In this document: one piece after another, positions 8,326-17,288 of the stretch
How the letters are laid out: each line of letters opens with the position of its first letter
Position numbering within the stretch: the first letter of the stretch is position 1
Source of the DNA: Sulfitobacter sp. JL08
Lineage (GTDB): Bacteria > Pseudomonadota > Alphaproteobacteria > Rhodobacterales > Rhodobacteraceae
Length of the DNA stretch: 64,000 nt
NCBI RefSeq assembly: GCF_003352045.1
Contig: NZ_CP025815.1
Coordinates: forward strand, 186,001 to 250,000
Direction of reading: 5' to 3'
Notes under the pieces: generated by a model
The model's input: only the letters and a program-made list of their open reading frames with translations
Database searches by the model: none
What the model was told of the DNA's origin: nothing
Program-made: the position numbers and the translations under genes

Positions 8326-8354
8326 GCGCGCGCTCTGTTGCAAAGGGCGCGCGC
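8326..8354. terminator. GC hairpin between convergent genes
   Basis: GCGCGCGC (8326-8333) and its repeat (8347-8354) can form an 8-bp stem with a 13-base loop between the convergent phzF-like and acyl-CoA dehydrogenase genes. There is no T tract, so its use as a terminator is uncertain. Confidence 0.3.
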
Positions 8355-8382
8355 AGGACCGCCGGCGGCAGGCGTTTCCGGC

Positions 8383-9588
8383 TCAGGCTGCGTTTTGGTG
8401 CGCCTTTGGTGCGTCGGTTTCGCCAAACCCCTTTGGCACCGGCAGGTCGGGCAATGTGGCGGCGCGTTTTTGCAATGCGCGTCCGATCACAACGCGGCTG
8501 ATCTCGGTTGTGCCGTCCACGATCCGCAACATCTGCGCAAGGCGCGACAAACGGTCCAGACCATAAGGCTGCAACAGGCCCATTCCGCCCAAGACCTGCG
8601 TGCAGGTGTTCGCGGCTTTCACGGCGGCATCCGGCACAAACCGTTTGGCGTGGGCGGCCATCAGCGGCCCCTCGGGCGTGCCCAGTGCCTCTGCCGCCCT
8701 GCGATAGAGCAGGCGTGACACTTCCAGATCGGTCGCAACTTCGCCCAGCATCCACTGGATGCCGTCAAGGTCTAGGTTCTTGCCCCCGAACATCTTGCGG
8801 TTCTTTGCATACGACAACGCCGTATCAAGCGCTGCCTGCATCAGCCCGCAACAGCCTGACGCGATCGACACCCTTGCGATATCAATCGCCATCAGCGATC
8901 CTTGCAGGCCCTGACCGACCGGCAGGATGATATTGTCTTCGCTGACAACAACCTTGTTCATGTACATTTCGGACATCGGCAGAAAGTTGTAAGACGGCGT
9001 GTCATACATCGGGCCAAAGCTCAGCCCCTCGGCATCGGCGGGAATGGCGATCATCGCCATATCCTTGTGTCCGGGCGCATTGCTGGTCTTGACCACGGTA
9101 AAATAAACATCGGCCTCGGTGGCAAGGCTGACCCACGCCTTCGATCCGCTGATGGTCCACGTTCCATCGCCGTTGATCGTGGCGCGGGTGTACATCTGCA
9201 TCGGGTCCGATCCCGACTGCGGTTCGGTCAGCGCGAAATTGGCCAGCTTGCGCCCCGATGTCAGATCACGCGCCCATTTTTCCTTGAACGCGTCGGTACC
9301 ATAGCCGCAGCCGGCAAAGGTGCAGATATTATGCATCGACAGCGCAAAGGCATAAGCGCCATCGCCCAGACCCAGCTGTTCGTACACCTGAATGCCTTGC
9401 GACAGCGGCAGGCCCTGACCGCCGAACTCCTCAGGGGCATAAAGCCCGGTCAGACCGGCGGCCCCGGCCTTGTCCGATGCATCGCGGGGCCATTTTCTCG
9501 CGGCGTTCCACTGGTCGATATTGGGTTTGATCACCTGCTCTGCATGTTCGCGTGCGGCCTGTAGAATGCTGTCCAGTCTGGTTGTCAT
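8383..9588 (-). CDS. Acyl-CoA dehydrogenase
   Basis: A 401-residue flavoprotein of the acyl-CoA dehydrogenase family, which introduces the alpha-beta double bond in acyl-CoA esters and passes electrons to ETF. The ATG at 9588 was chosen over the upstream ATG at 9693, because the family N-terminus begins there and AAAGGGCACCCC precedes it. The FAD/substrate segment [12 protein letters not shown], the KAWVSLA block, and the C-terminal [15 protein letters not shown] (with the expected catalytic-base position) are all visible. Chain-length or branched-chain preference cannot be read. It lies downstream of an AraC-type regulator on the same strand. Confidence 0.85.
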   Translation of the reverse strand: MTTRLDSILQAAREHAEQVIKPNIDQWNAARKWPRDASDKAGAAGLTGLYAPEEFGGQGLPLSQGIQVYEQLGLGDGAYAFALSMHNICTFAGCGYGTDAFKEKWARDLTSGRKLANFALTEPQSGSDPMQMYTRATINGDGTWTISGSKAWVSLATEADVYFTVVKTSNAPGHKDMAMIAIPADAEGLSFGPMYDTPSYNFLPMSEMYMNKVVVSEDNIILPVGQGLQGSLMAIDIARVSIASGCCGLMQAALDTALSYAKNRKMFGGKNLDLDGIQWMLGEVATDLEVSRLLYRRAAEALGTPEGPLMAAHAKRFVPDAAVKAANTCTQVLGGMGLLQPYGLDRLSRLAQMLRIVDGTTEISRVVIGRALQKRAATLPDLPVPKGFGETDAPKAHQNAA

Positions 9589-9781
9589 GGGGTGCCCTTT
9601 ATCCGAAGTGCATTGTCCAATACTGCCGAAACGCATGGCAGCAGGATTACTGTCGCGGCGCGCGGTTTCATTGGAAAGTGCGTTGAATTTCAAATTATGA
9701 GAAGATTTTAGTCAGTCTACGCCGAATGCGAAATCTCATAGGCTGACAGATTATTGTCCGAAAGTGACAAAATAAAGCGAT

Positions 9782-10810
9782 CTAGCCTTGTGTCTGCCGG
9801 TACGATCTGGGTGTGCCGCCAGTCCACCGGTGGAACGCACGGTGAAAGTTTGCTGCGGATGAAAACCCGACATCCTGCGCGATTTCCTCAATGCTTTTTC
9901 GCCCGGCTTGCAGATCGCGGATCGCGATGTCACGGCGCAACCCGTCTTTGATTGCCTGAAAGGATGTGCCATCCGCATCCAGCCGGCGCATCAGTGTGCG
10001 TGACGTCAGGTGCATGGCCCTTGCCGCGTCGGCCAGCGTACAATTGGTCCAGTCCGCCTGCGACAGGTAGGTGCGCACCCGCAGGGATTGCGTGTGTTCG
10101 CGCGAACTGGTGAAGATCCAGTCTCGGGGCGCGTTCTTCAGAAACTCATCCAGATCCGCCGCACTGCGCGCCTGCACCGGGCCAAATCGTGCGGGATCAA
10201 ACGAGATTGATGTCGCCGCTGCGCCATACCGGACAGGTGAGGGGAAAATGATGGCATAGTCCGGCGCAAAATCCGGCCGCTCGAACGCAAAGGCGACGGC
10301 TTTCACCGGCACCTCGTAGCCCGCAAGCCAGGACAAAAGACCATGGGCCAGCTTCAGGATCAACATGTGCCCGAACCGCTGAACCGGTGCAGGCCCAATC
10401 TGTTTCAGCGTCAGTTCCAATCGGTCGTCCATATCGGTCAACTCGAACTGGTAATCGTCCAGTAGCAGGTTCCAGAATGTCGAAAACCGGTACAGCGCCG
10501 ATGACAGCAACGTCGCCTCGCGCACCGATGTCAGCAGGTGTTGCAGCGCACGCGGGCGGATCGGTCGGCTCCACAATCCCATCATCTCGTCGCCGGTTTC
10601 GACAGCAGCCGACTGGTAGAGGCGCACAATCTGATCCAGCGTCACCCGACCGTTGGGCTGGCTCTGATCTGCAACCATGCCGGATTTCTGCAAAAGGGAT
10701 GCCATCTGCGCATCCGTGTACAAGGACCGTAAAGCCGTCAGCCAGTCGTCGATAAACGTGCTGGAAACCGTTGAAAGGATGCTGGGTGCAACAGGGGTCA
10801 TGGTGCGCAT
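9782..10810 (-). CDS. AraC family transcriptional regulator
   Basis: A 342-residue regulator with an N-terminal arabinose-binding-like domain (DUF-type AraC sensor, residues about 20-210) and a C-terminal double helix-turn-helix (about 245-342, LTSRTLMRRLDADGTSFQAI then IEEIAQDVGFSSAANFHRAF). This arrangement is common in OruR/ArgR-like activators of amino-acid or lipid breakdown genes. It sits 193 bp upstream of the acyl-CoA dehydrogenase on the same strand, which it may control. The inducer is unknown. Confidence 0.85.
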   Translation of the reverse strand: MRTMTPVAPSILSTVSSTFIDDWLTALRSLYTDAQMASLLQKSGMVADQSQPNGRVTLDQIVRLYQSAAVETGDEMMGLWSRPIRPRALQHLLTSVREATLLSSALYRFSTFWNLLLDDYQFELTDMDDRLELTLKQIGPAPVQRFGHMLILKLAHGLLSWLAGYEVPVKAVAFAFERPDFAPDYAIIFPSPVRYGAAATSISFDPARFGPVQARSAADLDEFLKNAPRDWIFTSSREHTQSLRVRTYLSQADWTNCTLADAARAMHLTSRTLMRRLDADGTSFQAIKDGLRRDIAIRDLQAGRKSIEEIAQDVGFSSAANFHRAFHRWTGGTPRSYRQTQG

Positions 10811-10934
10811 GTGGTTATCACCGCGCGCGATCTTGTCAAAGCGCGCTGGTCCGTGAAACTGCCATGTTCGCGCAAGCAGTGGGGCAGGTCCGTTTCACAG
10901 GACTGCCCCGCCGAATATCAGGCCGTATTCCGGT

Positions 10935-11987
10935 TCAAAGCGTGGTCCACAGCTGGAACAAAAGGCCGCTGGCAAAAGACCCTGTCAGGGCGATGCCAAG
11001 ATAGAGGAAAAAGACCTGCCGTTTGACCAGCGCCCAGACCGCTATGGCGGCTGGCAGGGAACTGACCCCGCCGGCAACAAGAAACGCCAGACCTGCACCG
11101 GGCGCCATGCCCTGCTCCATCAGGCCGCCGACCAGCGGCAGGGCCGCATACCCGTTCAGATAGGCCGGTACGCCGACAAGAGTTGCGATCCCGATTGGAG
11201 CGATCCCGGTGCCGCCCAACGCCTGCGCCACCAGATCGGCAGGCACCCAGGCCAGCATCAGACTTTCCAGAATGAACGCGAGGGTCAGCCATTTGGCCAG
11301 AAACAACGTGGTCTTGATGCCTTCCTGCCAGAATTTCCTGACGCGCGCATCGTCGCTCCAGAACGCCCAGACAACCGGCTGCGCCGAGCGGACTTTTGAT
11401 CCGCCGCACCCGCCATTGCCGACACCGTCCCGCAACGGATCGCCCAGTCCGCCCGCGCGCGAAACTGTGTGAACGACAAACCCGCCAAACACGCCCAGAC
11501 TGATGGCTGTGATCGTCTTGGCAACGGCAAACTCAAGGCCCAGCACCCCGGTGGTCAGCGCGAACATGGACGGATCCATGACCGGTGATGCCAGCCAGAA
11601 GGCCATCACCGCCGACAGGGGCACACCCATAGCCAGAAGCGCGGCGATCAACGGAATGACGCCACAGGAACAGAACGGCGATAGCCCGCCCACCGCCGCG
11701 GCCAACAGGATCATCACTGCCGGCGATCCGGTAAAGGCGCGCGCAATCAGCCCGTCTGCACCCGTCGCCCCGGCATAGGCCGCGACCACGACAGACAGAA
11801 CAAGGAAGGGCGCCACATTCGCAAGGTTCTGCGCGGCAAACTGTGCGGTGGACACACCCAGCGCCGGGGCCAGAACCATCAGCGCCGCAAGAATAGCTGC
11901 CGACAAAAGCCAGACCTTTTCCTTGGTCCAGATCCGGTTTGCTGCATCAATCGTCCATGATCTGACGCCAAGAGCAAGTTCGGTCAT
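10935..11987 (-). CDS. Metal/metalloid efflux permease of the SO_0444/UPF0718 (ArsP-like) family
   Basis: A 350-residue inner-membrane permease with about eight to ten hydrophobic segments. The first half carries the family motif PFCSCGVIPL, with cysteines thought to coordinate metal or organoarsenical; a glycine/cysteine-rich loop follows (GNGGCGGSK). Family members export trivalent organoarsenicals (ArsP) or Cu/Zn-type cations. The ATG at 11987 is chosen because AGGGAT precedes it and the upstream ATG at 12041 adds residues with no family match. It is directly downstream of an ArsR-type repressor, and an AACTATA half-site of the arsR operator recurs in its leader near 12003-12009. Confidence 0.8.
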   Translation of the reverse strand: MTELALGVRSWTIDAANRIWTKEKVWLLSAAILAALMVLAPALGVSTAQFAAQNLANVAPFLVLSVVVAAYAGATGADGLIARAFTGSPAVMILLAAAVGGLSPFCSCGVIPLIAALLAMGVPLSAVMAFWLASPVMDPSMFALTTGVLGLEFAVAKTITAISLGVFGGFVVHTVSRAGGLGDPLRDGVGNGGCGGSKVRSAQPVVWAFWSDDARVRKFWQEGIKTTLFLAKWLTLAFILESLMLAWVPADLVAQALGGTGIAPIGIATLVGVPAYLNGYAALPLVGGLMEQGMAPGAGLAFLVAGGVSSLPAAIAVWALVKRQVFFLYLGIALTGSFASGLLFQLWTTL

Positions 11988-12041
11988 TTCGAAATCCCTA
12001 ATTATATAGTTGTTTAAAGCCAAGAAAAACGCCCGCTTCAC

Positions 12042-12356
12042 TCATGCAGCATCTTCCTGTGTCAGTGTTACGCCCGTGCAGCATTCCGCAGTCAGAAAGG
12101 ACAGGGTCTGATGCATCACATCAAAATCAACCCGGTTCATGATCTGACGTCCCTGACGTTCCTGCGTCACAAGCCCTGCATCGACCAGTGTCTTGAGGTG
12201 ATACGCAAGGGTCGAGGCCGCCATGCCCAGGTGATCGCCGATTTCGCCTATATTGAGGCCATCGTTTCCGGCCCGTACCAGCAACCGAAAGATTGTCAGA
12301 CGGGTCTCGTGGCCGAGGGCGGCAAGCGAAAGCGCGGTGGAAGCCATGTTCATCAT
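12042..12356 (-). CDS. ArsR family metalloregulator
   Basis: A 104-residue winged-helix repressor (HTH at about residues 34-60, IGEIGDHLGMAASTLAYHLKTL). The C-terminal segment TAECCTGVTL has vicinal cysteines that could bind As(III) or a soft metal. It lies 54 bp upstream of the efflux permease on the same strand and behind a 20-bp palindrome, so it very probably represses the pair until metal or metalloid binds. Confidence 0.85.
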   Translation of the reverse strand: MMNMASTALSLAALGHETRLTIFRLLVRAGNDGLNIGEIGDHLGMAASTLAYHLKTLVDAGLVTQERQGRQIMNRVDFDVMHQTLSFLTAECCTGVTLTQEDAA

Positions 12357-12365
12357 GACTCCAAT

Positions 12366-12385
12366 AAAACTATAAATGTAGTTTT
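12366..12385. promoter_or_regulatory. Predicted ArsR operator palindrome
   Basis: AAAACTATAAATGTAGTTTT lies 10 bp upstream of the arsR-like start codon and has perfect 7-bp arms around a 6-bp centre. It is AT-rich in a GC-rich genome and is well placed for autorepression. A half-site with the same AACTATA core (minus strand) lies in the arsR-permease gap at about 12003-12009. Confidence 0.6.
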
Positions 12386-12406
12386 GTCAAGCAATCTTCG
12401 CCCGCG

Positions 12407-13027
12407 TCAGCCCAGCACGGCGCGCAGGGCCAATTCGGGTGACGCAAACACCGGCATTGACAGATCATCCAGCATGGTGGCTGCGCCCGCCATGGATGCC
12501 TGCGCCAGAACCACAGCGCTGATATCTGGGTGGTCTTTCACATATGCCTTCACAGCGGCGGCGATCACGGCGCGAAACGCATCGTGTTCACCCGCCTGAA
12601 ACAGGGCCCAGAACCGGCCCAGATGCAGGGTTTGAAACGGGGCTATCACGCCAGCGACATCCAGCGCGGATTGCAGCAGATCGCCCGAAGGTGCGGCGCT
12701 GCTGTCCAGACAATAGACCAGCAGAACCGGCCCGCCCGTCTGTGCCGCCGTCTGCGCTGCCGCCTGCATCATCGGTGCGTCGATGCGGATCGCGCCCGCA
12801 TCCCCCGCCACCGCGCCAATTGTCGTGCAGGTGCACAAAACCGGCCCCGCCGCCGCGCGAACCAGTGCGCCGATGTCACCCGCAAGCGCTGTGTCTATGC
12901 CGCCCTGTGCGCGATCCAGAAAACCGGGGCGCACCAGATGCACAAGCTTTGCATCCGGCGCGATCCGGTCGCGCAGCGCATCAAACGTGTCCGCATGGGC
13001 CTGCGCCGTGTGCAAAAGGGTGATCAC
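12407..13027 (-). CDS. Asp/Glu racemase-superfamily-like protein lacking the second catalytic cysteine
   Basis: A 206-residue protein with two alpha/beta lobes resembling the Asp/Glu/hydantoin racemase superfamily. The first catalytic region reads VLCTCTTIG, with cysteines. The matching place in the second half, where active members have a cysteine before a Thr/His, reads VVLAQASMAGA. A two-cysteine racemase is therefore unlikely; an arylmalonate decarboxylase-like one-cysteine reaction or a non-catalytic role is possible. Its start codon overlaps the stop of mcl1 by 4 bp (ATGA), so the two are translationally coupled. No sure function. Confidence 0.55.
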   Translation of the reverse strand: MITLLHTAQAHADTFDALRDRIAPDAKLVHLVRPGFLDRAQGGIDTALAGDIGALVRAAAGPVLCTCTTIGAVAGDAGAIRIDAPMMQAAAQTAAQTGGPVLLVYCLDSSAAPSGDLLQSALDVAGVIAPFQTLHLGRFWALFQAGEHDAFRAVIAAAVKAYVKDHPDISAVVLAQASMAGAATMLDDLSMPVFASPELALRAVLG

Positions 13028-13980
13028 CCCGCGATCATTTCCGACTGGCGCACAATCACCTCGGCCTGTTTGATCGACGCGATATCAACCAGACGTCCCT
13101 TGTAGACGGTTGCGCCTTCGCCGTTGGCCTTGGCCGTTTCCATCGCCGCCAGAATCTCGCGCGCTTCGGCCACAGCCTCGGGGGACGGTGTGAACACATC
13201 GTTGGCCAGCGCGATCTGTTTGGGGTGAATTGCCCATTTGCCGACCATGCCCAGCGTCGCCGACCGGCGGGCCTGCGCGATAAACCCTTCATCATCGGAA
13301 AAATCACCGAACGGGCCATCGACCGGCAACAATCCGTGGGTGCGGCAGGCCGCAACAATCGCCGCCTGTGCCCAGTGCCACGGATCGGACCAGTGCTTTT
13401 GCCCGTCGCGGATCATGTAATAGTTTTCCTGCGTGCCACCGATGCCGGTGGTCTGCATCCCCATTGATGCGGCAAAATCCGCCGCGCCCAAAGACATGGC
13501 CTGCAGCCGCGGACTAGCGGCAGCAATTTCTTCGACATGGGCGATGCCGGCAGCACTTTCGATGATCACTTCGAACGAAATCGGTTTGCTTCGGCCCTTG
13601 GCCGCTTCGATCGACGTCACCAGCGCATCAACCGCATAAACATCCGCCGCGCATCCGACCTTGGGGATCATGATCTGGTCCAGCCGGTCGCCGGCCTGTT
13701 CCAGCAGGTCCACGACGTCGCGATACCACCACGGGCTGTCCAGACCGTTGATACGAACGCTTAGATACTTATTGCCCCAGTCCACATCCGAAATGGCGGC
13801 AATCACGTTGGCGCGTGCCGCGTCCTTGTCGGTGGGGGCAACGGAATCTTCCAGATCAAGGTTGATCACATCCGCTGCACTGGCGGCCATTTTTTCGAAC
13901 AGGGCCGGGCGCGATCCGGGGCCGAACAGCTGACAGCGGTTGGGACGGGCGGGGGCGGCGGGTTGTAAACGGAAACTCAT
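13024..13980 (-). CDS. mcl1: L-malyl-CoA/beta-methylmalyl-CoA lyase
   Basis: A 318-residue HpcH/HpaI-family CoA-ester lyase. It cleaves malyl-CoA to acetyl-CoA and glyoxylate, or beta-methylmalyl-CoA to propionyl-CoA and glyoxylate; in Rhodobacterales it serves the ethylmalonyl-CoA pathway of C2 assimilation. INLDLEDSVAP (metal/substrate acid), the CoA-site FEVIIESAAGI, and MQTTGIGGTQENYY match Mcl1 closely. The ATG at 13980 gives the standard N-terminus; the upstream ATG at 14055 does not. It is coupled to the racemase-like gene by a 4-bp overlap and is divergent from dgcN across a 303-bp gap. Confidence 0.9.
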   Translation of the reverse strand: MSFRLQPAAPARPNRCQLFGPGSRPALFEKMAASAADVINLDLEDSVAPTDKDAARANVIAAISDVDWGNKYLSVRINGLDSPWWYRDVVDLLEQAGDRLDQIMIPKVGCAADVYAVDALVTSIEAAKGRSKPISFEVIIESAAGIAHVEEIAAASPRLQAMSLGAADFAASMGMQTTGIGGTQENYYMIRDGQKHWSDPWHWAQAAIVAACRTHGLLPVDGPFGDFSDDEGFIAQARRSATLGMVGKWAIHPKQIALANDVFTPSPEAVAEAREILAAMETAKANGEGATVYKGRLVDIASIKQAEVIVRQSEMIAG

Positions 13981-14283
13981 ATCTGGGCGGCCTTTCGGGT
14001 CGGTGAAACGGAAATTCTGCGCGTTGGACGTAGTCAACCGGCGCAGGTCGCGCAAGCGAATAACCCCGCCTGCGACGTCGTGGCGGCCCGCACCGAACCG
14101 GTGGGGCGATCGAAGAAATCATCATCTTGCCTGCAACAGGTGCAAAAATATTCAGCATTTTTCCGAAATTCGAGCCAAAATCTGCGTGCGGATTGCCCTG
14201 AGCACACAATTCGCAATACCCTTTCTACCGTGTTGGGGCAATCTGCGCGCGATATCTGCACTTTCTGACGGGGGCACTTTACC
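13981..14283. other. Divergent intergenic region between mcl1 and dgcN
   Basis: About 300 bp with no supported gene. The mcl1 ribosome site (AAAGGCCGCCC) is at its left end. A more AT-rich patch near 14135-14180 is the best place for promoters. No clear operator or riboswitch was recognised. Confidence 0.4.
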
Positions 14284-15285
14284 ATGATCGAAACACCATA
14301 CCTTCTGTTTCTGGGCGACGCGCCCGATCAACTGGCGGCCAAGGTCGCGCAAGGCATCAAGGACTGGCGCCCCGAAAACGCAATCGGCCAGTTGCGCCTG
14401 CCCGGTTGCGGGGCCGATGTGGGCCTGACCGATATGGGTTTGAAGCAGGCACAGGAAGCAGGGGCCAAAACCCTTGTGATCGGGGTGGCCAACCGTGGCG
14501 GCGTGATCAGTGCAGCGTGGAAAAAGGTGCTGATCGAAGCGCTGGAGATGGGCTATGATCTGGCCAGCGGGCTGCACAACCTGCTGCGCGACGAAGGCGA
14601 TCTGGTGGCGGCCGCGCAAACCCATGGCGGCACCCTGCACGATGTGCGCGTTCCCACCGTGGGCTATCCGATTGCCAATGGCGAAAAACGCAGCGGCAAA
14701 CGAGTTCTGGCGGTGGGCACCGATTGTTCGGTCGGCAAGATGTATACCGCGCTGGCGCTGGACGCATCGATGCGCGCAAAAGGCATGAAAAGCACGTTCC
14801 GCGCCACCGGCCAGACGGGTATCCTGATCACCGGTCACGGCGTGCCGCTGGATGCGGTGATCGCCGATTTCATGGCCGGTTCCATCGAGTATCTGACGCC
14901 CGACAATGACGCCGATCACTGGGATATCATCGAAGGTCAGGGCAGCCTGTTCCACGTTTCCTATTCCGGCGTGACACTGGCCCTGATCCACGGCGGCCAG
15001 CCCGACGCCCTGATCCTGAGCCATGAGCCAACCCGCAGCCATATGCGCGGTCTGCCCGGTTACACGCCACCCAGCCTCGAGGCGCTGCGCGACATGGCCC
15101 TGCCGCTGGCCCGCGTCGCCAACCCCGACTGCCAGGTCGTGGGCATCACGGTCAACACGCAACACATGTCAGAAGACGAAGCACAGGCCTATCTGGCCGA
15201 GGTCGAGGCCCGTATGGGCCTGCCCACGGTCGATCCGTTCCGCCACAGTGCCGATCGTCTGGCCGACGCGCTGGCGGCCCTTTAG
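14284..15285 (+). CDS. dgcN: D-glutamate N-acetyltransferase (DUF1611 family)
   Basis: A 333-residue DUF1611 protein. Characterised members (DgcN) use acetyl-CoA to acetylate D-glutamate as the first step in D-glutamate breakdown. An N-terminal Rossmann-like domain (residues 1-140) is followed by a P-loop domain starting near 143 with the Walker-like loop GTDCSVGKM. DIIEGQGSL and LSHEPTRSHMRG are typical family blocks. It is followed 64 bp later by the enolase-family racemase dgcA, the known partner. Pairing with the transaminase downstream makes the D-amino-acid role firmer than homology alone. Confidence 0.8.
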   Translation: MIETPYLLFLGDAPDQLAAKVAQGIKDWRPENAIGQLRLPGCGADVGLTDMGLKQAQEAGAKTLVIGVANRGGVISAAWKKVLIEALEMGYDLASGLHNLLRDEGDLVAAAQTHGGTLHDVRVPTVGYPIANGEKRSGKRVLAVGTDCSVGKMYTALALDASMRAKGMKSTFRATGQTGILITGHGVPLDAVIADFMAGSIEYLTPDNDADHWDIIEGQGSLFHVSYSGVTLALIHGGQPDALILSHEPTRSHMRGLPGYTPPSLEALRDMALPLARVANPDCQVVGITVNTQHMSEDEAQAYLAEVEARMGLPTVDPFRHSADRLADALAAL

Positions 15286-15289
15286 ACAT

Positions 15290-15340
15290 TGCACGCGCCG
15301 CTGGTGCGGTGCAGTTTCCGTATTTGAGGCAAAAAGAAGG
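15290..15340 (+). terminator. Bulged hairpin plus CCGTATTT tail after dgcN
   Basis: TGCACGCGCCGCTGGTGCGGTGCA (split: arms 15290-15301 and 15306-15313) is followed by CCGTATTTGAGGCAAAAAG and the AGAAGG ribosome site of dgcA. The tail matches the one after pheT (31873). It may attenuate or process the transcript between dgcN and dgcA. Confidence 0.35.
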
Positions 15341-15349
15341 GACGGTCCG

Positions 15350-16315
15350 ATGGACATCGAAATCACGCGCGACGTGTTCAGGCTGGCGCAGGTGTTCACC
15401 ATCAGCCGTGGATCGCGCAGTGAAGCGCATGTTCTGACCGTCACCGTGACCGATGGCGGTCACAAGGGGTGGGGCGAATGTGTGCCCTATGCCCGCTACG
15501 GTGAAACGCTGGACTCGGTCAGTGACCAGATTGCGGGCCTGCCTGCGATGTTTGACCGTGCGGGCCTGTATGATCTGCTGCCCGCAGGGGCCGCGCGCAA
15601 TGCGGTGGATTGCGCAATGTGGGATCTGGCGGCGAAACAGGCGGGCAAACGGGTATGGGATCTGGCCGGGCTGGAACCACCCAGGCCACAGATCACAGCC
15701 TATACCCTGTCGCTGGAAACGCCCGAGGTGATGCAGGCGCAGGCTGCCAAAAACGCGCATCGCCCGTTGCTCAAGATCAAGCTGGGCACGCCGGATGACA
15801 TGCCCCGTCTTGAGGCGGTGCGCAAAGGCGCGCCCGCGGCCCGTATCATCGTGGATGCAAACGAGGGCTGGTCGGCCGATGTTTATACCGATCTGGCGCC
15901 GCATCTGGTGCGGCTGGGGGTTGATCTGGTGGAACAACCGCTGCCCGCCGGAGAGGATGATGCCCTGATCGGCATGGCGCGTCCGGTGCCGGTCTGCGCT
16001 GACGAAAGTTGCCATGACCGCGCCAGTCTGGCCGCGCTGAAGGGCAAATACGATGTGGTCAACATCAAACTGGACAAGACCGGCGGGCTGACCGAGGCAC
16101 TGGCGCTGAAAGACGCCGCGCTGGCGCAGGGCTATGGCGTGATGGTTGGCTGCATGGTGGGCAGTTCGCTTGCGATGGCCCCTGCCGTTCTGGTGGCTCA
16201 GGGCGCTGCGGTGGTCGATCTTGACGGGCCTTTGCTTCTGGCCGAAGACCGCGAACACGCTTTGACATTCGACGAAAACGGCGTGCATCCCCCCGATGCC
16301 GCCCTGTGGGGATAA
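15350..16315 (+). CDS. dgcA: N-acetyl-D-glutamate racemase (enolase superfamily)
   Basis: A 321-residue enolase-superfamily protein of the dipeptide-epimerase branch. The chemistry residues are in place: KIK (second lysine acid/base) near residue 140, metal ligands in VDANEGW, VEQPL and CADES, and the second lysine in NIKLDKTGG. Next to dgcN the expected reaction is N-acetyl-D-glutamate to N-acetyl-L-glutamate; an L-Ala-D/L-Glu epimerase role is the alternative. The ATG at 15350 is chosen because AAGAAGGGAC precedes it. The transaminase gene starts 13 bp after its stop. Confidence 0.8.
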   Translation: MDIEITRDVFRLAQVFTISRGSRSEAHVLTVTVTDGGHKGWGECVPYARYGETLDSVSDQIAGLPAMFDRAGLYDLLPAGAARNAVDCAMWDLAAKQAGKRVWDLAGLEPPRPQITAYTLSLETPEVMQAQAAKNAHRPLLKIKLGTPDDMPRLEAVRKGAPAARIIVDANEGWSADVYTDLAPHLVRLGVDLVEQPLPAGEDDALIGMARPVPVCADESCHDRASLAALKGKYDVVNIKLDKTGGLTEALALKDAALAQGYGVMVGCMVGSSLAMAPAVLVAQGAAVVDLDGPLLLAEDREHALTFDENGVHPPDAALWG

Positions 16316-16328
16316 AAGGATCACAGAA

Positions 16329-17186
16329 ATGCGTACGGTTTACGTAAACGGAAACTACCTGCCCGAAACCGAAGCCACAGTTTCAATCTTTGATCGCGGC
16401 TTTCTGATGGCGGACGGGGTTTACGAGGTCACGTCGGTGCTGGGCGGCAAGCTGATCGATTTCGAGGGCCACGCGGTAAGGCTGGCGCGATCCCTGAAAG
16501 AACTGGACATGCGCGCGCCGGTGGACAAGGATGATCTGCTGGCCATTCACCGCGAACTGGTCCGCCTGAACGACATCGACGAAGGATTGATCTATCTGCA
16601 GATCACCCGTGGATCGGATGGCGACCGTGATTTCGTTTTTCCGCCGGAAGATACGGAACCCACCATCGTGATGTTCACCCAGAACAAGCCCGGGCTGGCT
16701 GACAATCCGGCCGCGAAAAAAGGCGCGAAAATCATCAGCATCGAAGATATCCGCTGGGGGCGGCGCGACATCAAGACCGTGCAGCTGCTGTACCCGTCGA
16801 TGGGCAAGATGATGGCGAAAAAGGCCGGCGCTGATGATGCCTGGATGATCGAGGACGGGTTCGTGACCGAAGGCACATCGAACAACGCCTATATCGTCAA
16901 GGGTAACAGGATCATCACCCGCGCGCTGAGCAATGACATTCTGCATGGCATCACCCGCGCCGCCGTGCTGCGCCTTGCCCGCGAGGCGCAGATGGAAGTG
17001 GAAGAGCGCAATTTCACCATCGAAGAGGCCCGCGCCGCGGACGAAGCGTTTACCACATCGGCCAGCGCCTTTGTGATGCCGGTTGTCGAAATCGACGGCA
17101 TCGCGCTGGGCGACGGCACACCAGGTCGCGTGGCGCGGCGCCTGCGCGAGATCTATCTGGAAGAAAGCCTGAAAAAGGCGGTCTGA
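16329..17186 (+). CDS. dat: D-amino-acid transaminase (class IV aminotransferase)
   Basis: A 285-residue PLP enzyme of fold type IV. The start ATG 16329 gives the family N-terminus (YVNGNYLPETEATVSIFDRGF). The PLP lysine is in RRDIKTVQLL near residue 150, and the EDGFVTEGTSNNAY block near 180 contacts the cofactor. D-alanine transaminases move the amino group from D-amino acids to 2-oxoglutarate, giving D-glutamate, which DgcN/DgcA would then handle. A branched-chain aminotransferase-like activity is the main alternative, but the neighbours favour the D-specific role. Confidence 0.85.
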   Translation: MRTVYVNGNYLPETEATVSIFDRGFLMADGVYEVTSVLGGKLIDFEGHAVRLARSLKELDMRAPVDKDDLLAIHRELVRLNDIDEGLIYLQITRGSDGDRDFVFPPEDTEPTIVMFTQNKPGLADNPAAKKGAKIISIEDIRWGRRDIKTVQLLYPSMGKMMAKKAGADDAWMIEDGFVTEGTSNNAYIVKGNRIITRALSNDILHGITRAAVLRLAREAQMEVEERNFTIEEARAADEAFTTSASAFVMPVVEIDGIALGDGTPGRVARRLREIYLEESLKKAV

Positions 17187-17288
17187 CACTTTCTGCGCTG
17201 CCCGTCTGAGGATTTTTGAGCGCCGCGACCGGGCTGATGTGCTAGCCTGCCCTGAAAATGCAACAGGACATACAGAAAGGCGCGCATT

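Noticed and set aside
15152-16324. A 390-codon open frame on the minus strand
   Set aside because: Antisense to dgcA, whose catalytic residues are all present on the plus strand.
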